DNA of 64,000 bases from Litorimonas haliclonae (GTDB lineage: Bacteria > Pseudomonadota > Alphaproteobacteria > Caulobacterales > Maricaulaceae): assembly GCF_965138505.1 (NCBI RefSeq), contig NZ_CBCSCO010000002.1, forward strand, positions 558,001 to 622,000. Reading direction: 5' to 3'. Every line of letters begins with the position of its first letter. The stretch's first letter is position 1. This document shows positions 26,530 to 35,513 of this stretch, piece after piece. The notes beneath the pieces were generated by a model. That model did no database searches. It was given only the letters and a program-made list of their open reading frames with translations, and had not been told where the DNA came from. The position numbers were made by a program, and so were the translations under genes.

Positions 26530-27293
26530 GAGACCCCCTCACCAAAATCAGACCGTGCATTCAATCCCTTATAGATACGGCCATCTTCAATTCTAAGAAC
26601 CCGGGCGTCTAATTCTTGAATGAGGTCTATATCGTGGGTTGCTATCATAACCGTTGTCCCCATCCGGTTCATTTCGGCAAACAGCCTGAGTAGACGTCGC
26701 CCGATTTCAGGGTCGACATTCCCAGTGGGTTCATCAGCAATAAGAAGGTTTGGCTTGGCTATCACGGCCCGGGCAATTGCGGCGCGCTGTTTTTCTCCGC
26801 CGGATAAAGTTGGCGGAAAGGCCTGCATGCGATGCCCCAGTCCGACCCATTGTAAAAGCTCTGTGACGTCTTGGGTGTATTGTGCTCGGGACTGTCCCGC
26901 AACGCGAAGCGGGAGGGACACATTTTCGAATACGCTGAGATGGTCGATAAGGGTGAAGTCTTGTAAAACAACCCCGATGCGCCGTCTGACGGCTTGGCTT
27001 TTTCGATTGTCCAACAAGGCCGCGACTTCTCCAAAAACAGAAATGTGGCCGCGTGACGGGGTAAGGGCGAGATAACAAAGCTTCAGAAGGCTGGATTTTC
27101 CGGCGCCCGAAGGACCAGTCAAAAAGCTGAAACTTCCTTGTGGGAGCGATAGGTTCACGTCAGATAGAATTTCAGGCCCCCGCCCATAGCGAAGCCCGAC
27201 ATCGCGGAACGCAATGATATCAGACCCGCCGGAGGGGCGCGCGGCCGCAGGATTTAAACCCGGGCTATTGGAGTTTGGCTCAGGACGTGTCAA
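26526..27293 (-). CDS. ftsE: cell division ATP-binding protein FtsE
   Basis: ABC-type ATPase working with FtsX. The 255-residue product has Walker A GPSGAGKSS near residue 65, Q-loop VLQDFTLIDHLSVFENV, signature LSGGEKQRAAIARA, Walker B LLIADEPTGNVD and the switch His in ATHDIDL. I chose the TTG at 27293 because GAAGAGG lies a suitable distance upstream and the 20 earlier codons overlap the divergent gene without homology. A 24-residue N-terminal tail (TRPEPNSNSPGLNPAAARP) is longer than usual. The start lies 31 bp from the divergent zinc-ribbon gene. Confidence 0.9.
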   Translation of the reverse strand: MTRPEPNSNSPGLNPAAARPSGGSDIIAFRDVGLRYGRGPEILSDVNLSLPQGSFSFLTGPSGAGKSSLLKLCYLALTPSRGHISVFGEVAALLDNRKSQAVRRRIGVVLQDFTLIDHLSVFENVSLPLRVAGQSRAQYTQDVTELLQWVGLGHRMQAFPPTLSGGEKQRAAIARAVIAKPNLLIADEPTGNVDPEIGRRLLRLFAEMNRMGTTVMIATHDIDLIQELDARVLRIEDGRIYKGLNARSDFGEGVS

Positions 27294-27324
27294 AATACCT
27301 CTTCCACTGTCGAATCGAACTCTT

Positions 27325-28053
27325 ATGATACTGACCTGTCCGGAATGTTCCACCAGTTATATGGCGAAAGATGACGCCATTGGCCCAAATGGGCGTACTG
27401 TTCGGTGTACAAATTGCTCTGCTACCTGGTTTGTCCCAGCAGAAACCGAGCCTGCTTCTACCCCTGACGAATTGCAATTGGCGGATATGACGCGCCATGA
27501 GACTAACGCACCTGTTGAGCCGCCCGCTTCCGAGCAAACGCATGAAACCGTTCCTTTTACAGCTCCGTCCCAAAAAGGCGCTGATGCCATCATTCGGGAT
27601 AAGGCTGAAGCCGAGAAAAGACGGGCGCGACGCCGGATAATCTGGCTCATTTGGCTTATTCCTCTTATGTTGATTTTGGCTTTTCTAGCGATTCTTTATT
27701 TCGGCCGGAATACAATTGTAGAACGGTTTCCAACAACAGCCCCCATTTATAACGCCATTGGGATAAAAGTGAGTCAGAGCGGGCTCCAAGTTGAGAGTCC
27801 AACCCTTCGATTGGCTGTCGTAAACGGAGAGACAACCGTAGTGATTAATGGCGCCATCCGAAATATTTCAAATAAAGCGCAGTCTCTGCCAATGCTTAGA
27901 TTGTCGCTGCATAACCCTTCGGGAGAGGAAGTGGCAAATTGGCTGGTGGATATGGAAAAACCAGTTTTAAGGCCTAGAGAACGGATAGAATTTGCGTCTG
28001 AATATCCTAATCCGCCTCTGGACAGTACGAGCCTGCGCTATCGTCTAATGTAA
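27325..28053 (+). CDS. MJ0042-type zinc-ribbon, DUF3426-domain membrane protein
   Basis: A 242-residue protein. The N-terminus is a zinc ribbon: TCPECSTSYMAKDDAI and RCTNCSATWFVP give two CxxC pairs. A basic stretch and one membrane helix near residues 125-150 follow, and the C-terminal 90 residues form a DUF3426-like domain with paired strands (VVINGAIRNIS, LRLSLHNPSGEEVANW). This domain order is typical of alphaproteobacterial proteins encoded divergently from ftsEX. Function is unknown; an envelope-associated regulatory role is plausible. ATG at 27325 places the zinc ribbon at the N-terminus as in relatives. Confidence 0.82.
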   Translation: MILTCPECSTSYMAKDDAIGPNGRTVRCTNCSATWFVPAETEPASTPDELQLADMTRHETNAPVEPPASEQTHETVPFTAPSQKGADAIIRDKAEAEKRRARRRIIWLIWLIPLMLILAFLAILYFGRNTIVERFPTTAPIYNAIGIKVSQSGLQVESPTLRLAVVNGETTVVINGAIRNISNKAQSLPMLRLSLHNPSGEEVANWLVDMEKPVLRPRERIEFASEYPNPPLDSTSLRYRLM

Positions 28054-28061
28054 AAATGTAT

Positions 28062-30692
28062 TTAGAAACGTTCGAGAAGGCGTTCGAGATATTCCCGTTC
28101 TTCTTTACGGCGTTCGCGTTCTGCCGCCCTACGGCGCAATTCTTCCATAAGCTCGCGTGACCGATTAGCTTTACCGTCAGGGTCGATGTCGGTTTCGGCG
28201 TTTTCAGAATTTTCTCCGCCTTGTTGACGTCCAAGTGGGTCTGTCGCGTCCTGGCCTTCACCGCTTTCGCCGTCTCTCTGACTTTGAAGGGACTCTGCCA
28301 GTTTCTCTCCGGCTTCGCGGAGCGCTTGAACAGCTTCCTCTTGTGCCTGGCCCGCGCTTGCAAAATCCCCGCGGGACAACGCCTCCGCTGCGCCGGACAT
28401 AGAGTTCCGCGCGCGGTCTAATTCATCCTGCGCAGCCTCTGTGCCGCCGCCGTTCTCGTTTCTTTCTCCGCCAAGTTGGTTTCCACCTTCGCCGTCCTCA
28501 TTTTGACCTCCCGCCGCCTGATCGTCCGACTCTGCGCCGAGTTGAGCGTCCTGGCCTTCATTTTCTCCGAGACGCCCCAGTAATTTTTCGAGTCCTTCCT
28601 GTCGGGTGGCTAACTCGCCCGGGCTTAGACTCGTTTCGGGGGAACCGATTTGTTCCCCATTCGGATCTTCTTGCGCTTGGCGTTCGGCCTCGTTCGTTTC
28701 ATCCTGTAATTCACGTTGTTCGCCCAATAAATCAGCGAGTTCTTCAAGATTTTTCTTCATCTCTTCACTCATTTCGCCGGATAGGCCTTCGCCATCTCCG
28801 CCGCCGGATTGCTGTGACAGCTGCATTTGCATGTTTTCTAAAAGCTGAGCCAATTGAGCTAGAGCGCGGCGGGCGCCTTCGACGTCTCCGGCTTTAAAGG
28901 CTTCTTCTATTGCTTTGCGGAGTTCCTCAATTTCGTCTGTGGTTCCCATGGAGCCGCTTCCGCCGCCACCCTCCTGCTCGGCAAAGTTACCTTCTTCTAG
29001 CGCTTTGCGTTTCAGTTCTTCGGTATAGGCGTCAACGGCGTTGTTATAACGCTCAAACAAAGTGTCGATTTCGCGTTGCGGGGCGCGGCGGGCCATGCCC
29101 TCCCGCAAAGCCTGCTCTGCCTCACGCATTTCTTCGAGCGCCGTTCCTAGAACGCCGTACTCGGCCCTTAGAGCAATGGACCAAAGTTCGTCAGGTATCG
29201 GATTTATCGTTTCAAGATTTCGGGCATAGCGCAGGCGGGAGCGGACATTGCGAAGCCCCAGATAGACACTGGGGTCACTGAATAAACCATCTGGCCGGTC
29301 GGTTACGGCGTCGATCAACTTTGCGGCTCGCTCAATACCTTCGGGCGCGCGGTCTAAACGTTGGGCTGGGTTGAAGGTCCCGTAAATCTGACCCGGAGGT
29401 GGTGCGGCGTTTGTTTCCGGAGCGTAATTTGAACCAAGGGCTTGAAGCACGACCGCTCTTTGCTCGATAACGGCTTTAGCCAGAGGTTCGACAAATATTT
29501 TGTCCGGCACTCGAAACCAACTTTCAGAGGATAAAGCTGACTGACCCGCTCCGTCAGTGGCTTTTAACCGGGCAATCACTTTCTTGCCGGCCAGCGGGTG
29601 GCGCGTCAAATCCATCTTGGACTCCGCCGCGTCTGCTTTCGTTAGTGAGCCGCCACTTAAGGGAATATCGACGGCGGAAGAGTTTGCAAACGGATCTCCC
29701 TCTGCCTCCGTAATTTCAGCCATTTCTAAGGATAATTTCGTAACGCCGTAATCATCCTTGAGAGAGTAAGAAATCACTAAGCGGTCCTGTTTGTCGGCTT
29801 TCGGCGTGTCGTCGAGAGTGACAATTGGCGGTTGATCCTGAATAACGTTTAAATCCCAGACTTTGTGCTTAGAGCCTATCCTCCAGACGGCGACGCCTGA
29901 ATCGCGAATAATCGCACGGGCTTCAAACGTTTCATCGCTTAGTTGGTTTAGTTTCAAATAGTTTGTTTCGTCCCCCTGTTTAAGTTTTGGCCGCGGAACG
30001 CTCTTGGCGCCATTGAGCCTAACGACCCATTCACTTCCGGCGGGAATTTTTTGAATGTCTTGGCCCTTGAAATAGATCGGAGGGCGGCCCGTATAATCTG
30101 GTGGGTCAATCCAGGCCTCAAAGCTCATATTGTCAGGATTAATTCCCGCCTGCCAGACCGGGGTCACGGCGCGACGTAAACGTTCCATATTCGCTCCGTT
30201 TCCAATAATCAGAGCTAATATGAGAGCGCAGGGGAGCGCGAGCCGAGCGTAATAAGGATCGCGCGGCGCAACGGTTGGACGCAGACCCGGACGGTTTAGG
30301 TTTTGGGCCTGTTTTAGGGCTTTTGCATAATGTGCGGGCCAGCCGTCTGCGCCAATGGCAGGGTGGTCTTCCAATACGTCCAGAGGGCGGTGGGATTGGC
30401 CCGAATCTATTTCGACGCGACGCTTTGCTTCGGAAAGACTCGGCAGACGGCGTTTCTGAGCTTTAAACGCGGCGTGTATAAGAAAGGCGAGAGCGGCAAT
30501 CGCGGCAATAGCGCGCCAAGGGTCTCCAATTCGTTCCCAGACACCGCTAAACGCACCGACCAGAAAGACCGAGATGAAAACCGCCGCCCACAAGAACACA
30601 GGAGCATACCGTTCCCAAACGAGCCAGAGGCGGGCCGTTCGCACATAGCGCGCCAGTTTGGTTGTTAGAGCTGTTTTCTCCGGAGATTCCAT
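28062..30692 (-). CDS. TIGR02302-family (DUF4175) envelope protein
   Basis: An 876-residue protein conserved in alphaproteobacteria downstream of lysA. Two membrane helices lie near residues 28-50 and 60-78 with a third near 152-170; the long rest is periplasmic or cytosolic with beta-rich repeats (SMSFEAWIDPPDYTGRPPIY region) and a very acidic, Gln/Gly/Asn-rich C-terminal third (LSGEMSEEMKKNLEEL onward), ending in a charged RERRKEEREYLERLLERF helix. The function is not established. It shares its orientation with lysA and lptM and probably their transcript. Confidence 0.88.
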   Translation of the reverse strand: MESPEKTALTTKLARYVRTARLWLVWERYAPVFLWAAVFISVFLVGAFSGVWERIGDPWRAIAAIAALAFLIHAAFKAQKRRLPSLSEAKRRVEIDSGQSHRPLDVLEDHPAIGADGWPAHYAKALKQAQNLNRPGLRPTVAPRDPYYARLALPCALILALIIGNGANMERLRRAVTPVWQAGINPDNMSFEAWIDPPDYTGRPPIYFKGQDIQKIPAGSEWVVRLNGAKSVPRPKLKQGDETNYLKLNQLSDETFEARAIIRDSGVAVWRIGSKHKVWDLNVIQDQPPIVTLDDTPKADKQDRLVISYSLKDDYGVTKLSLEMAEITEAEGDPFANSSAVDIPLSGGSLTKADAAESKMDLTRHPLAGKKVIARLKATDGAGQSALSSESWFRVPDKIFVEPLAKAVIEQRAVVLQALGSNYAPETNAAPPPGQIYGTFNPAQRLDRAPEGIERAAKLIDAVTDRPDGLFSDPSVYLGLRNVRSRLRYARNLETINPIPDELWSIALRAEYGVLGTALEEMREAEQALREGMARRAPQREIDTLFERYNNAVDAYTEELKRKALEEGNFAEQEGGGGSGSMGTTDEIEELRKAIEEAFKAGDVEGARRALAQLAQLLENMQMQLSQQSGGGDGEGLSGEMSEEMKKNLEELADLLGEQRELQDETNEAERQAQEDPNGEQIGSPETSLSPGELATRQEGLEKLLGRLGENEGQDAQLGAESDDQAAGGQNEDGEGGNQLGGERNENGGGTEAAQDELDRARNSMSGAAEALSRGDFASAGQAQEEAVQALREAGEKLAESLQSQRDGESGEGQDATDPLGRQQGGENSENAETDIDPDGKANRSRELMEELRRRAAERERRKEEREYLERLLERF

Positions 30693-30747
30693 AATTAAAA
30701 CGACTATATAGCCCTGACTATATGTGTCGCGTTAAATTTCATCCAAG

Positions 30748-32037
30748 CTACAGTTGGCCGCGCGGCGACCGGTTTAGCCAGCTTGGCAGGCGTTCAGATT
30801 TAAGAATTTCTTCAATTTTGGGTCTTTCGCGAATGACTTCAAACCTGTCTCCTTTGACCATGACTTCAGGCGTCAGAGGGCGGGTATTGTACTGGCTACT
30901 TTGAGCGGCTCCGTAAGCCCCAGCAGAATGCAGAACGACCAAATCGCCGGCTTCTAAGGCAGGCATGTCGCGCCCTTTTGTAAAGGTATCGCCGCTTTCG
31001 CAAACGGGGCCGACCACGTCATAAGTTGCTTCTTCCGCGTTCGGTCCAGGCGCTTTGACAGGTTCAATGTCGTGATAGGCATCGTAAAGCGCCGGACGCA
31101 AAAGGTCATTCATCGCCGCGTCTATGATCAGAAAATCTCTGTCTTCGCCGTTTTTGACGTAGAGAACTTCTGACAAAAGAACGCCGGAATTTCCTGCAAT
31201 CATGCGGCCCGGTTCGAATATCATTTCGACATCCATATCCCGTGTGAGCTTTTTCACCAGCGAGCCATATTCGGCCGGGAGGGGAGGAGCTTTGGTGTTA
31301 TCGCCATAAGGAATCCCGAGGCCGCCGCCAATATCGAAGCTTTTTATCGTATGACCAGCCTCACGCAGACGGGAAATTAAGTTTCCGACTTTCTCAATAG
31401 CCGCTTCAAACGGGGCAAGTTGATCAATTTGGCTGCCGATATGGACGTCGACGCCGACAATTTCGATGCCAGGCAGTGTGGCGGCGTGAGCGTAAGCCGC
31501 CTCTGCGGAAGGCCACGCAATGCCGAATTTATTTTCTTTTTTACCTGTCGAAATTTTTGCGTGGCCGCCCGCTGTCACATCCGGATTTACGCGGAAAGCA
31601 ATTGGGGCTTTTCTCCCCATGTCTACGGCCACTTCGTTCAAGGCGTTAAGTTCAGCCAAGCTTTCGACGTTAAAGACACGAATATTAGCCCGCAAAGCGG
31701 CTCTCATTTCGTCTTTGGTTTTCCCGACGCCTGAGAAAACGATTTTTTGCCCAGGAATTCCGGCCAGGAGAGCGCGCGCCAGCTCTCCGCCGCTGACGAC
31801 ATCGGCTCCAGCTCCGAGCTTTGCCAAGGTGGCGAGAACGGCGATATTGGAATTGGCTTTTACGGAATAGGCCACAAGGGCGTTTATGCCCTCAAAACTA
31901 TCGGCAAAAACCGAATAATGCCGTTCAAATGTTGCCGTTGAATACACATAAACGGGGGTGCCAACTGTTTCGGCAATGGCCCGCAAAGGCACATCTTCGG
32001 CATAAAGTTCGCCGTTTCTATAATCGAAATGTCTCAT
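30748..32037 (-). CDS. lysA: diaminopimelate decarboxylase
   Basis: The final step of lysine synthesis, decarboxylating meso-diaminopimelate with PLP in the cytosol. 429 residues, normal. The PLP lysine lies in VAYSVKANSNIAVL near residue 58; the phosphate-binding and substrate blocks VDVHIGSQI, FDIGGGLGIPY, FEPGRMIAGNSG and the CESGDTF active-site Cys are all present. It lies between the TIGR02302 gene and the lipoprotein gene lptM, the usual alphaproteobacterial order. The ATG at 32037 gives the standard N-terminus (HFDYRNGELYAEDVPL). Confidence 0.96.
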   Translation of the reverse strand: MRHFDYRNGELYAEDVPLRAIAETVGTPVYVYSTATFERHYSVFADSFEGINALVAYSVKANSNIAVLATLAKLGAGADVVSGGELARALLAGIPGQKIVFSGVGKTKDEMRAALRANIRVFNVESLAELNALNEVAVDMGRKAPIAFRVNPDVTAGGHAKISTGKKENKFGIAWPSAEAAYAHAATLPGIEIVGVDVHIGSQIDQLAPFEAAIEKVGNLISRLREAGHTIKSFDIGGGLGIPYGDNTKAPPLPAEYGSLVKKLTRDMDVEMIFEPGRMIAGNSGVLLSEVLYVKNGEDRDFLIIDAAMNDLLRPALYDAYHDIEPVKAPGPNAEEATYDVVGPVCESGDTFTKGRDMPALEAGDLVVLHSAGAYGAAQSSQYNTRPLTPEVMVKGDRFEVIRERPKIEEILKSERLPSWLNRSPRGQL

Positions 32038-32064
32038 GTGATCAGCTGTTTCTACTTTATCGGC

Positions 32065-32310
32065 TTAATAAGGTGTCGTTTCATCGACATAATCTTCGTC
32101 GAAAATATCGTCTTCTGTGTCGTCAATAGGACTGTCATTTGTCACGCTGTCCTCATCGGGTTTCTTATCGACTTCATTTCTGGCCTCTCCCCAAAGCGGC
32201 GGCGGCGTTTTCAAATCCCCTTTGATTCCGCAGCCTGTGAGGACAAGGGAACCTAAGAGAAGGGCAAGTGTTAAGCCTGTATTAAGGCTGTTGCGACGAA
32301 CAGAGGGCAT
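32065..32310 (-). CDS. lptM: small lipoprotein, LptM-type
   Basis: An 81-residue outer-membrane lipoprotein. The signal peptide ends in a lipobox LVLTGCGIKGDL, and the GCGIKGDLKTPP start of the mature protein is the LptM (YifL) signature; the rest is acidic and disordered (DDTEDDIFDEDYVDE). In enteric bacteria LptM aids assembly of the LptDE lipopolysaccharide translocon. It sits 27 bp upstream of lysA. Its usual other neighbour argH is here 3.2 kb away, separated by an insert on the opposite strand. Confidence 0.82.
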   Translation of the reverse strand: MPSVRRNSLNTGLTLALLLGSLVLTGCGIKGDLKTPPPLWGEARNEVDKKPDEDSVTNDSPIDDTEDDIFDEDYVDETTPY

Positions 32311-32434
32311 AGTGGATCCTATTTCACGGTAAAGTGTCGTTACGGACTCATTGAGCATACGTCCAGCCCATCCGTATGTATAGGTCGGACACAGGACAAT
32401 ATCACAAGAGAAAGGGGTGACCCTCCACAATAAC

Positions 32435-33256
32435 ATGAAACAAATTTTACACTCTAAGCGAGGCTCTGCCCTTATGTCCCACCCCCTGATAATGTCTTCA
32501 GTATTACTTGGTTGTGCGTTTTCAATCGTCTCACCGGTGAGCGCGAAAGCCGTTGAGACGCGAGGAGAGACTTTCTGCCAGCCTACAAAGAAAGCCGTAA
32601 AAATCGTAGATGAGCTATCAGAAGTTAAAGAGGAATACCGAGATATTGTTGATGTTGATATTGACCCAAGGTTTTTGATTAAAGATGGCGGCGTCTGGCC
32701 AGAGAGATTTTATCTAAGCGAAGATGGAAAGACGGTGAAAGACCTCCCATTTTCTAAAGAAGACGGGCGTGTCGAAGGATTTATGGCGTCGGCGAGGGCG
32801 TACCCAAAAACTGAAATTTGCATAGATGACCCCACGCGCGCGGAGCGCCCTGCGGATGATGAAGGGCTTTATTTCGAAATGGGTCTATCCCCTTTCTTTC
32901 ATAACCGCAGCGGACGCTATGATATGGAAGAACTAAAAGAAGGCACGAAGGACGGAAAAAAGTTCTATAAAAAAATGATTCCGGGAGCTCTTTCCATGTT
33001 TATGCCCGACACGGATTATCTGGCAGTCAAATATGAGGATAGATCGGCGCCGCTCCGCGCCTATGTGTTGCTTGACGGCGTAGAGACTTTGATGAAGGGC
33101 GAAAAGGTGAAGGACTTCTACGTTATCTCTTTTAAAAACATGGAAGACTGGGACGCAGAAGGTTTGGTCGTTAAAGGCGGGGCCTATAATCTCCAACCTG
33201 TCCCAAGTCCCTCTGTTATGAGACGGTTTGGATGGGGTGAAGACACAGAATCCTGA
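32435..33256 (+). CDS. secreted protein of unknown function, paralogue of the next gene
   Basis: A 273-residue exported protein. A signal peptide is seen (MSSVLLGCAFSIVSPVSA, cleavage before KAVET). The mature part has no recognised domain but shares a block with the gene at 33328: SGRYDMEELKEGTKDGKKFY aligns with TGSHSVDELVEGAKDGSKIM, followed in each by a small hydrophobic PGA/PGG-FM-P motif. ATG at 32435 is used; a GTG at 32417 is an alternative. The pair lies in an insert between lptM and argH. Confidence 0.65.
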   Translation: MKQILHSKRGSALMSHPLIMSSVLLGCAFSIVSPVSAKAVETRGETFCQPTKKAVKIVDELSEVKEEYRDIVDVDIDPRFLIKDGGVWPERFYLSEDGKTVKDLPFSKEDGRVEGFMASARAYPKTEICIDDPTRAERPADDEGLYFEMGLSPFFHNRSGRYDMEELKEGTKDGKKFYKKMIPGALSMFMPDTDYLAVKYEDRSAPLRAYVLLDGVETLMKGEKVKDFYVISFKNMEDWDAEGLVVKGGAYNLQPVPSPSVMRRFGWGEDTES

Positions 33257-33327
33257 TTAAATTATTTAAACTATTAAAACGGTGAAAATCTGATATCGCA
33301 ACTATTACATGTCTTTAGAGGGGTAAC

Positions 33328-33981
33328 ATGTTGCGAACATTCTTTGTTTTTACAGCCGTTCTGTTGGGGGTAAGACCGCTTTCCGCTTGGGCTGAAACGA
33401 ATTGTCTGGCCGCCAAAGACCTCGTCAATATGGTTCAGTCATTCTATCGAGCTGATGCAGACCGTATCGACATCATCAAACCTGAATTCAACCTTCAGCT
33501 AAAGCCAATTGGCGACAATCCAGCTCCCACGGGCCTTAGATATGTTTACGAAGACCAAGAGATAGACCTTCTTATCGATGAAGAGGGGAATGTTCAGGGG
33601 ATGGAAAAAGCTTCTTCCTTCAAAAAAGATGGAGAATTATGCAAGCTAATAGACGGTGAAATCGGTGAGAAAACCAAAGAGCCGACCGTCCAAGCTAATA
33701 TGTCATTCAGTTTTCCTTATTTAAATAAGACGGGCTCTCATAGCGTCGACGAACTTGTCGAAGGGGCAAAAGATGGCTCCAAAATCATGAATTCCCTCGC
33801 GCCCGGTGGTATGGGATTTATGGTTCCGGGCCTCAAAGCGATAATTGTCAGCCCGGCGGAGAAAGATGGAGACATGCCCGTTTTACGGTTTATGGAAGGG
33901 GACACTCTTACCAGAGGGCCAGAGATTACTCGGGTTAAAAACAATCAGCTTTTCAAAGTCAAAGATTTGAAAAAATCCTGA
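33328..33981 (+). CDS. secreted protein of unknown function, paralogue of the previous gene
   Basis: A 217-residue exported protein (signal peptide TFFVFTAVLLGVRPLSAWA). Two Cys (NCLAAK, ELCKL) in the mature N-terminal half match the FCQP/EICID pair of the paralogue at 32435, so a disulfide is plausible. Residues about 120-185 repeat the shared block (HSVDELVEGAKDGSKI ... GGMGFMVPGLKAIIVSP). I know no function. A GGGG-like ribosome site (AGGGG) precedes the ATG. Tandem duplication after arrival in the lptM-argH gap is the simplest history. Confidence 0.65.
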   Translation: MLRTFFVFTAVLLGVRPLSAWAETNCLAAKDLVNMVQSFYRADADRIDIIKPEFNLQLKPIGDNPAPTGLRYVYEDQEIDLLIDEEGNVQGMEKASSFKKDGELCKLIDGEIGEKTKEPTVQANMSFSFPYLNKTGSHSVDELVEGAKDGSKIMNSLAPGGMGFMVPGLKAIIVSPAEKDGDMPVLRFMEGDTLTRGPEITRVKNNQLFKVKDLKKS

Positions 33982-34124
33982 GCTGATCGCTTAGACGTTT
34001 CGGGTTCATACCGGCTTGTTGCGACGTTTGATTTTGACCCAGAAGAAATAGGCAAAGAGGAAGACAAAGTTGCGGGAAGTGCAAAATAATTTACAAAACA
34101 CCGTCAAAGGCTTAGGCCTTGGGC

Positions 34125-35321
34125 ATGAAATTACTTTTACCTCTCTGCCTATCTGTTTTTTTATTAGCCGCCTGTACTGAGGCGGAGCAGGAGATGCCAG
34201 CTTCTCCAGTATCAGAGGCTTCAGTTCACGAGGCGCCTATCTCTAAAGCTGATCCGCAATTGCTCGAAATGGCCATGGTCTCGAAAATCTCTCCGGAGCT
34301 TGCCGAGCGGTTCTCAGACCTTGCCCTGACATGCCTACATCAGGAATTCCCCAACAAAATTTCACGAACTACAGATACCGCGGAGGATATTGGGCGACCC
34401 AAAGACCTCTTCCCGGTTTTTTATGGCTGTTTTGACTGGCATAGCGCCGTGCATGGTCATTGGATGCTAGTCAGGTTGTTGCGGGTCGCACCTGAGGGTG
34501 ACTGGAAGGACGAAGCCCGTGCCAAATTAGAGCAAAGCTTTACAGAGGCGAACATTGCCGGAGAAATGGCCAATTTTAACAGGCCAATGCGAGGGTCGTG
34601 GGAACGTCCTTATGGTTTAGCATGGTTTCTTCAGTTAACGGCAGAATTACGGGAGTGGAACGACCCCCAAGCGAAAATCTGGCTGGAGCGTTTAAAGCCG
34701 TTAGAAGCAGATATCGCTGAGAGTTTAAAAACATGGCTCTCCAATCTTGCCTATCCCATACGTCTCGGCACTCACAATCAGAGCGCGTTTGCCTTTGGGC
34801 TTATGTGGGATTGGGCGAAGGTCACAGAAGACCAAGAGATGTTGGCCCTCATAGAAGAGAAGTCTCTCGACTTCCACAAAAATGATGTGAATTGCCCACT
34901 CGCCTATGAGCCGAGCGGGGAGGACTTTCTGTCTCCTTGTTTGATGGAAGCGGATTTGATGCGGCGAATTCTGCCAAGAGAAGACTTCCCTGGTTGGCTG
35001 TCCGGCTTCATGCCTGATATACCGACAGACGGGTCGTCAGAGTGGCTCGCGCCCGGCGTGGTGAAAGATGCAAGCGACGGAAAGCTTGTTCACCTTGACG
35101 GCGTCAATCTTTCCCGGGCTTGGAACCTATTAAATATCGCGGCGTCTCTTCCAGAAGATGATCCGCGCATTCCGGCGTTGGTAGCTTCTGCAAAGTTGCA
35201 CGAGGAAACGGGTATCGCTGCCGTCTCGGACACGCATTATTCCGGCTCTCACTGGTTGGCGAGCTTTGCAACTTATCTGACAACTTCTCGCGGAGACCCG
35301 ACCTTAAATGAGCCGAATTGA
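34125..35321 (+). CDS. DUF2891 lipoprotein
   Basis: A 398-residue protein with a lipoprotein signal (LPLCLSVFLLAACTEAE) and a DUF2891 domain: DLFPVFYGCFDWHSAVHGHW, MRGSWERPYGLAWFLQL and LRLGTHNQSAFAFGL-like blocks (IRLGTHNQSAFAFGLMWDW) are typical. The alpha/alpha-barrel look and conserved Trp/His suggest a glycan- or peptide-related enzyme, but no activity is established for the family. ATG at 34125 is used; TTG at 34119 is a minor alternative. The stop overlaps the next ATG as TGATG, so the DUF1289 gene is coupled. Confidence 0.8.
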   Translation: MKLLLPLCLSVFLLAACTEAEQEMPASPVSEASVHEAPISKADPQLLEMAMVSKISPELAERFSDLALTCLHQEFPNKISRTTDTAEDIGRPKDLFPVFYGCFDWHSAVHGHWMLVRLLRVAPEGDWKDEARAKLEQSFTEANIAGEMANFNRPMRGSWERPYGLAWFLQLTAELREWNDPQAKIWLERLKPLEADIAESLKTWLSNLAYPIRLGTHNQSAFAFGLMWDWAKVTEDQEMLALIEEKSLDFHKNDVNCPLAYEPSGEDFLSPCLMEADLMRRILPREDFPGWLSGFMPDIPTDGSSEWLAPGVVKDASDGKLVHLDGVNLSRAWNLLNIAASLPEDDPRIPALVASAKLHEETGIAAVSDTHYSGSHWLASFATYLTTSRGDPTLNEPN

Positions 35322-35509
35322 TGCTACGTCAGTCGGAAAATATCAGCAGTCCTTGCAAGCTCATTTGCGATCTGGATTTGGAAAAAGGGCAATGTGTCGG
35401 CTGCGGCCGAACACGCGAAGAAATCGCGCGTTGGCTGTCTTATACAGAGTTGCAGAGACGGGCGATTATGGCGGAATTGCCCGGACGTCTTTCTAAATCA
35501 GGCAAGTAA
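35321..35509 (+). CDS. DUF1289 small Cys-rich protein
   Basis: A 62-residue protein with the DUF1289 pattern SPCKLICDLDLEKGQCVGCG then RTREEIARWLSYTELQRRAI: four Cys that probably bind a metal, followed by a Trp-containing helix. Widely conserved in proteobacteria as a small cytosolic protein of unknown role. It starts at 35321, sharing a base with the DUF2891 stop, and ends convergent to argH (5 bp between stops). Confidence 0.85.
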   Translation: MLRQSENISSPCKLICDLDLEKGQCVGCGRTREEIARWLSYTELQRRAIMAELPGRLSKSGK

Positions 35510-35513
35510 ATCT

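Noticed and set aside
34006..34110. Short minus-strand frame ending FVFLFAYFFWVKIKRRNKPV
   Set aside because: Hydrophobic then basic, but no ribosome site, no good start and no homology I recognise.
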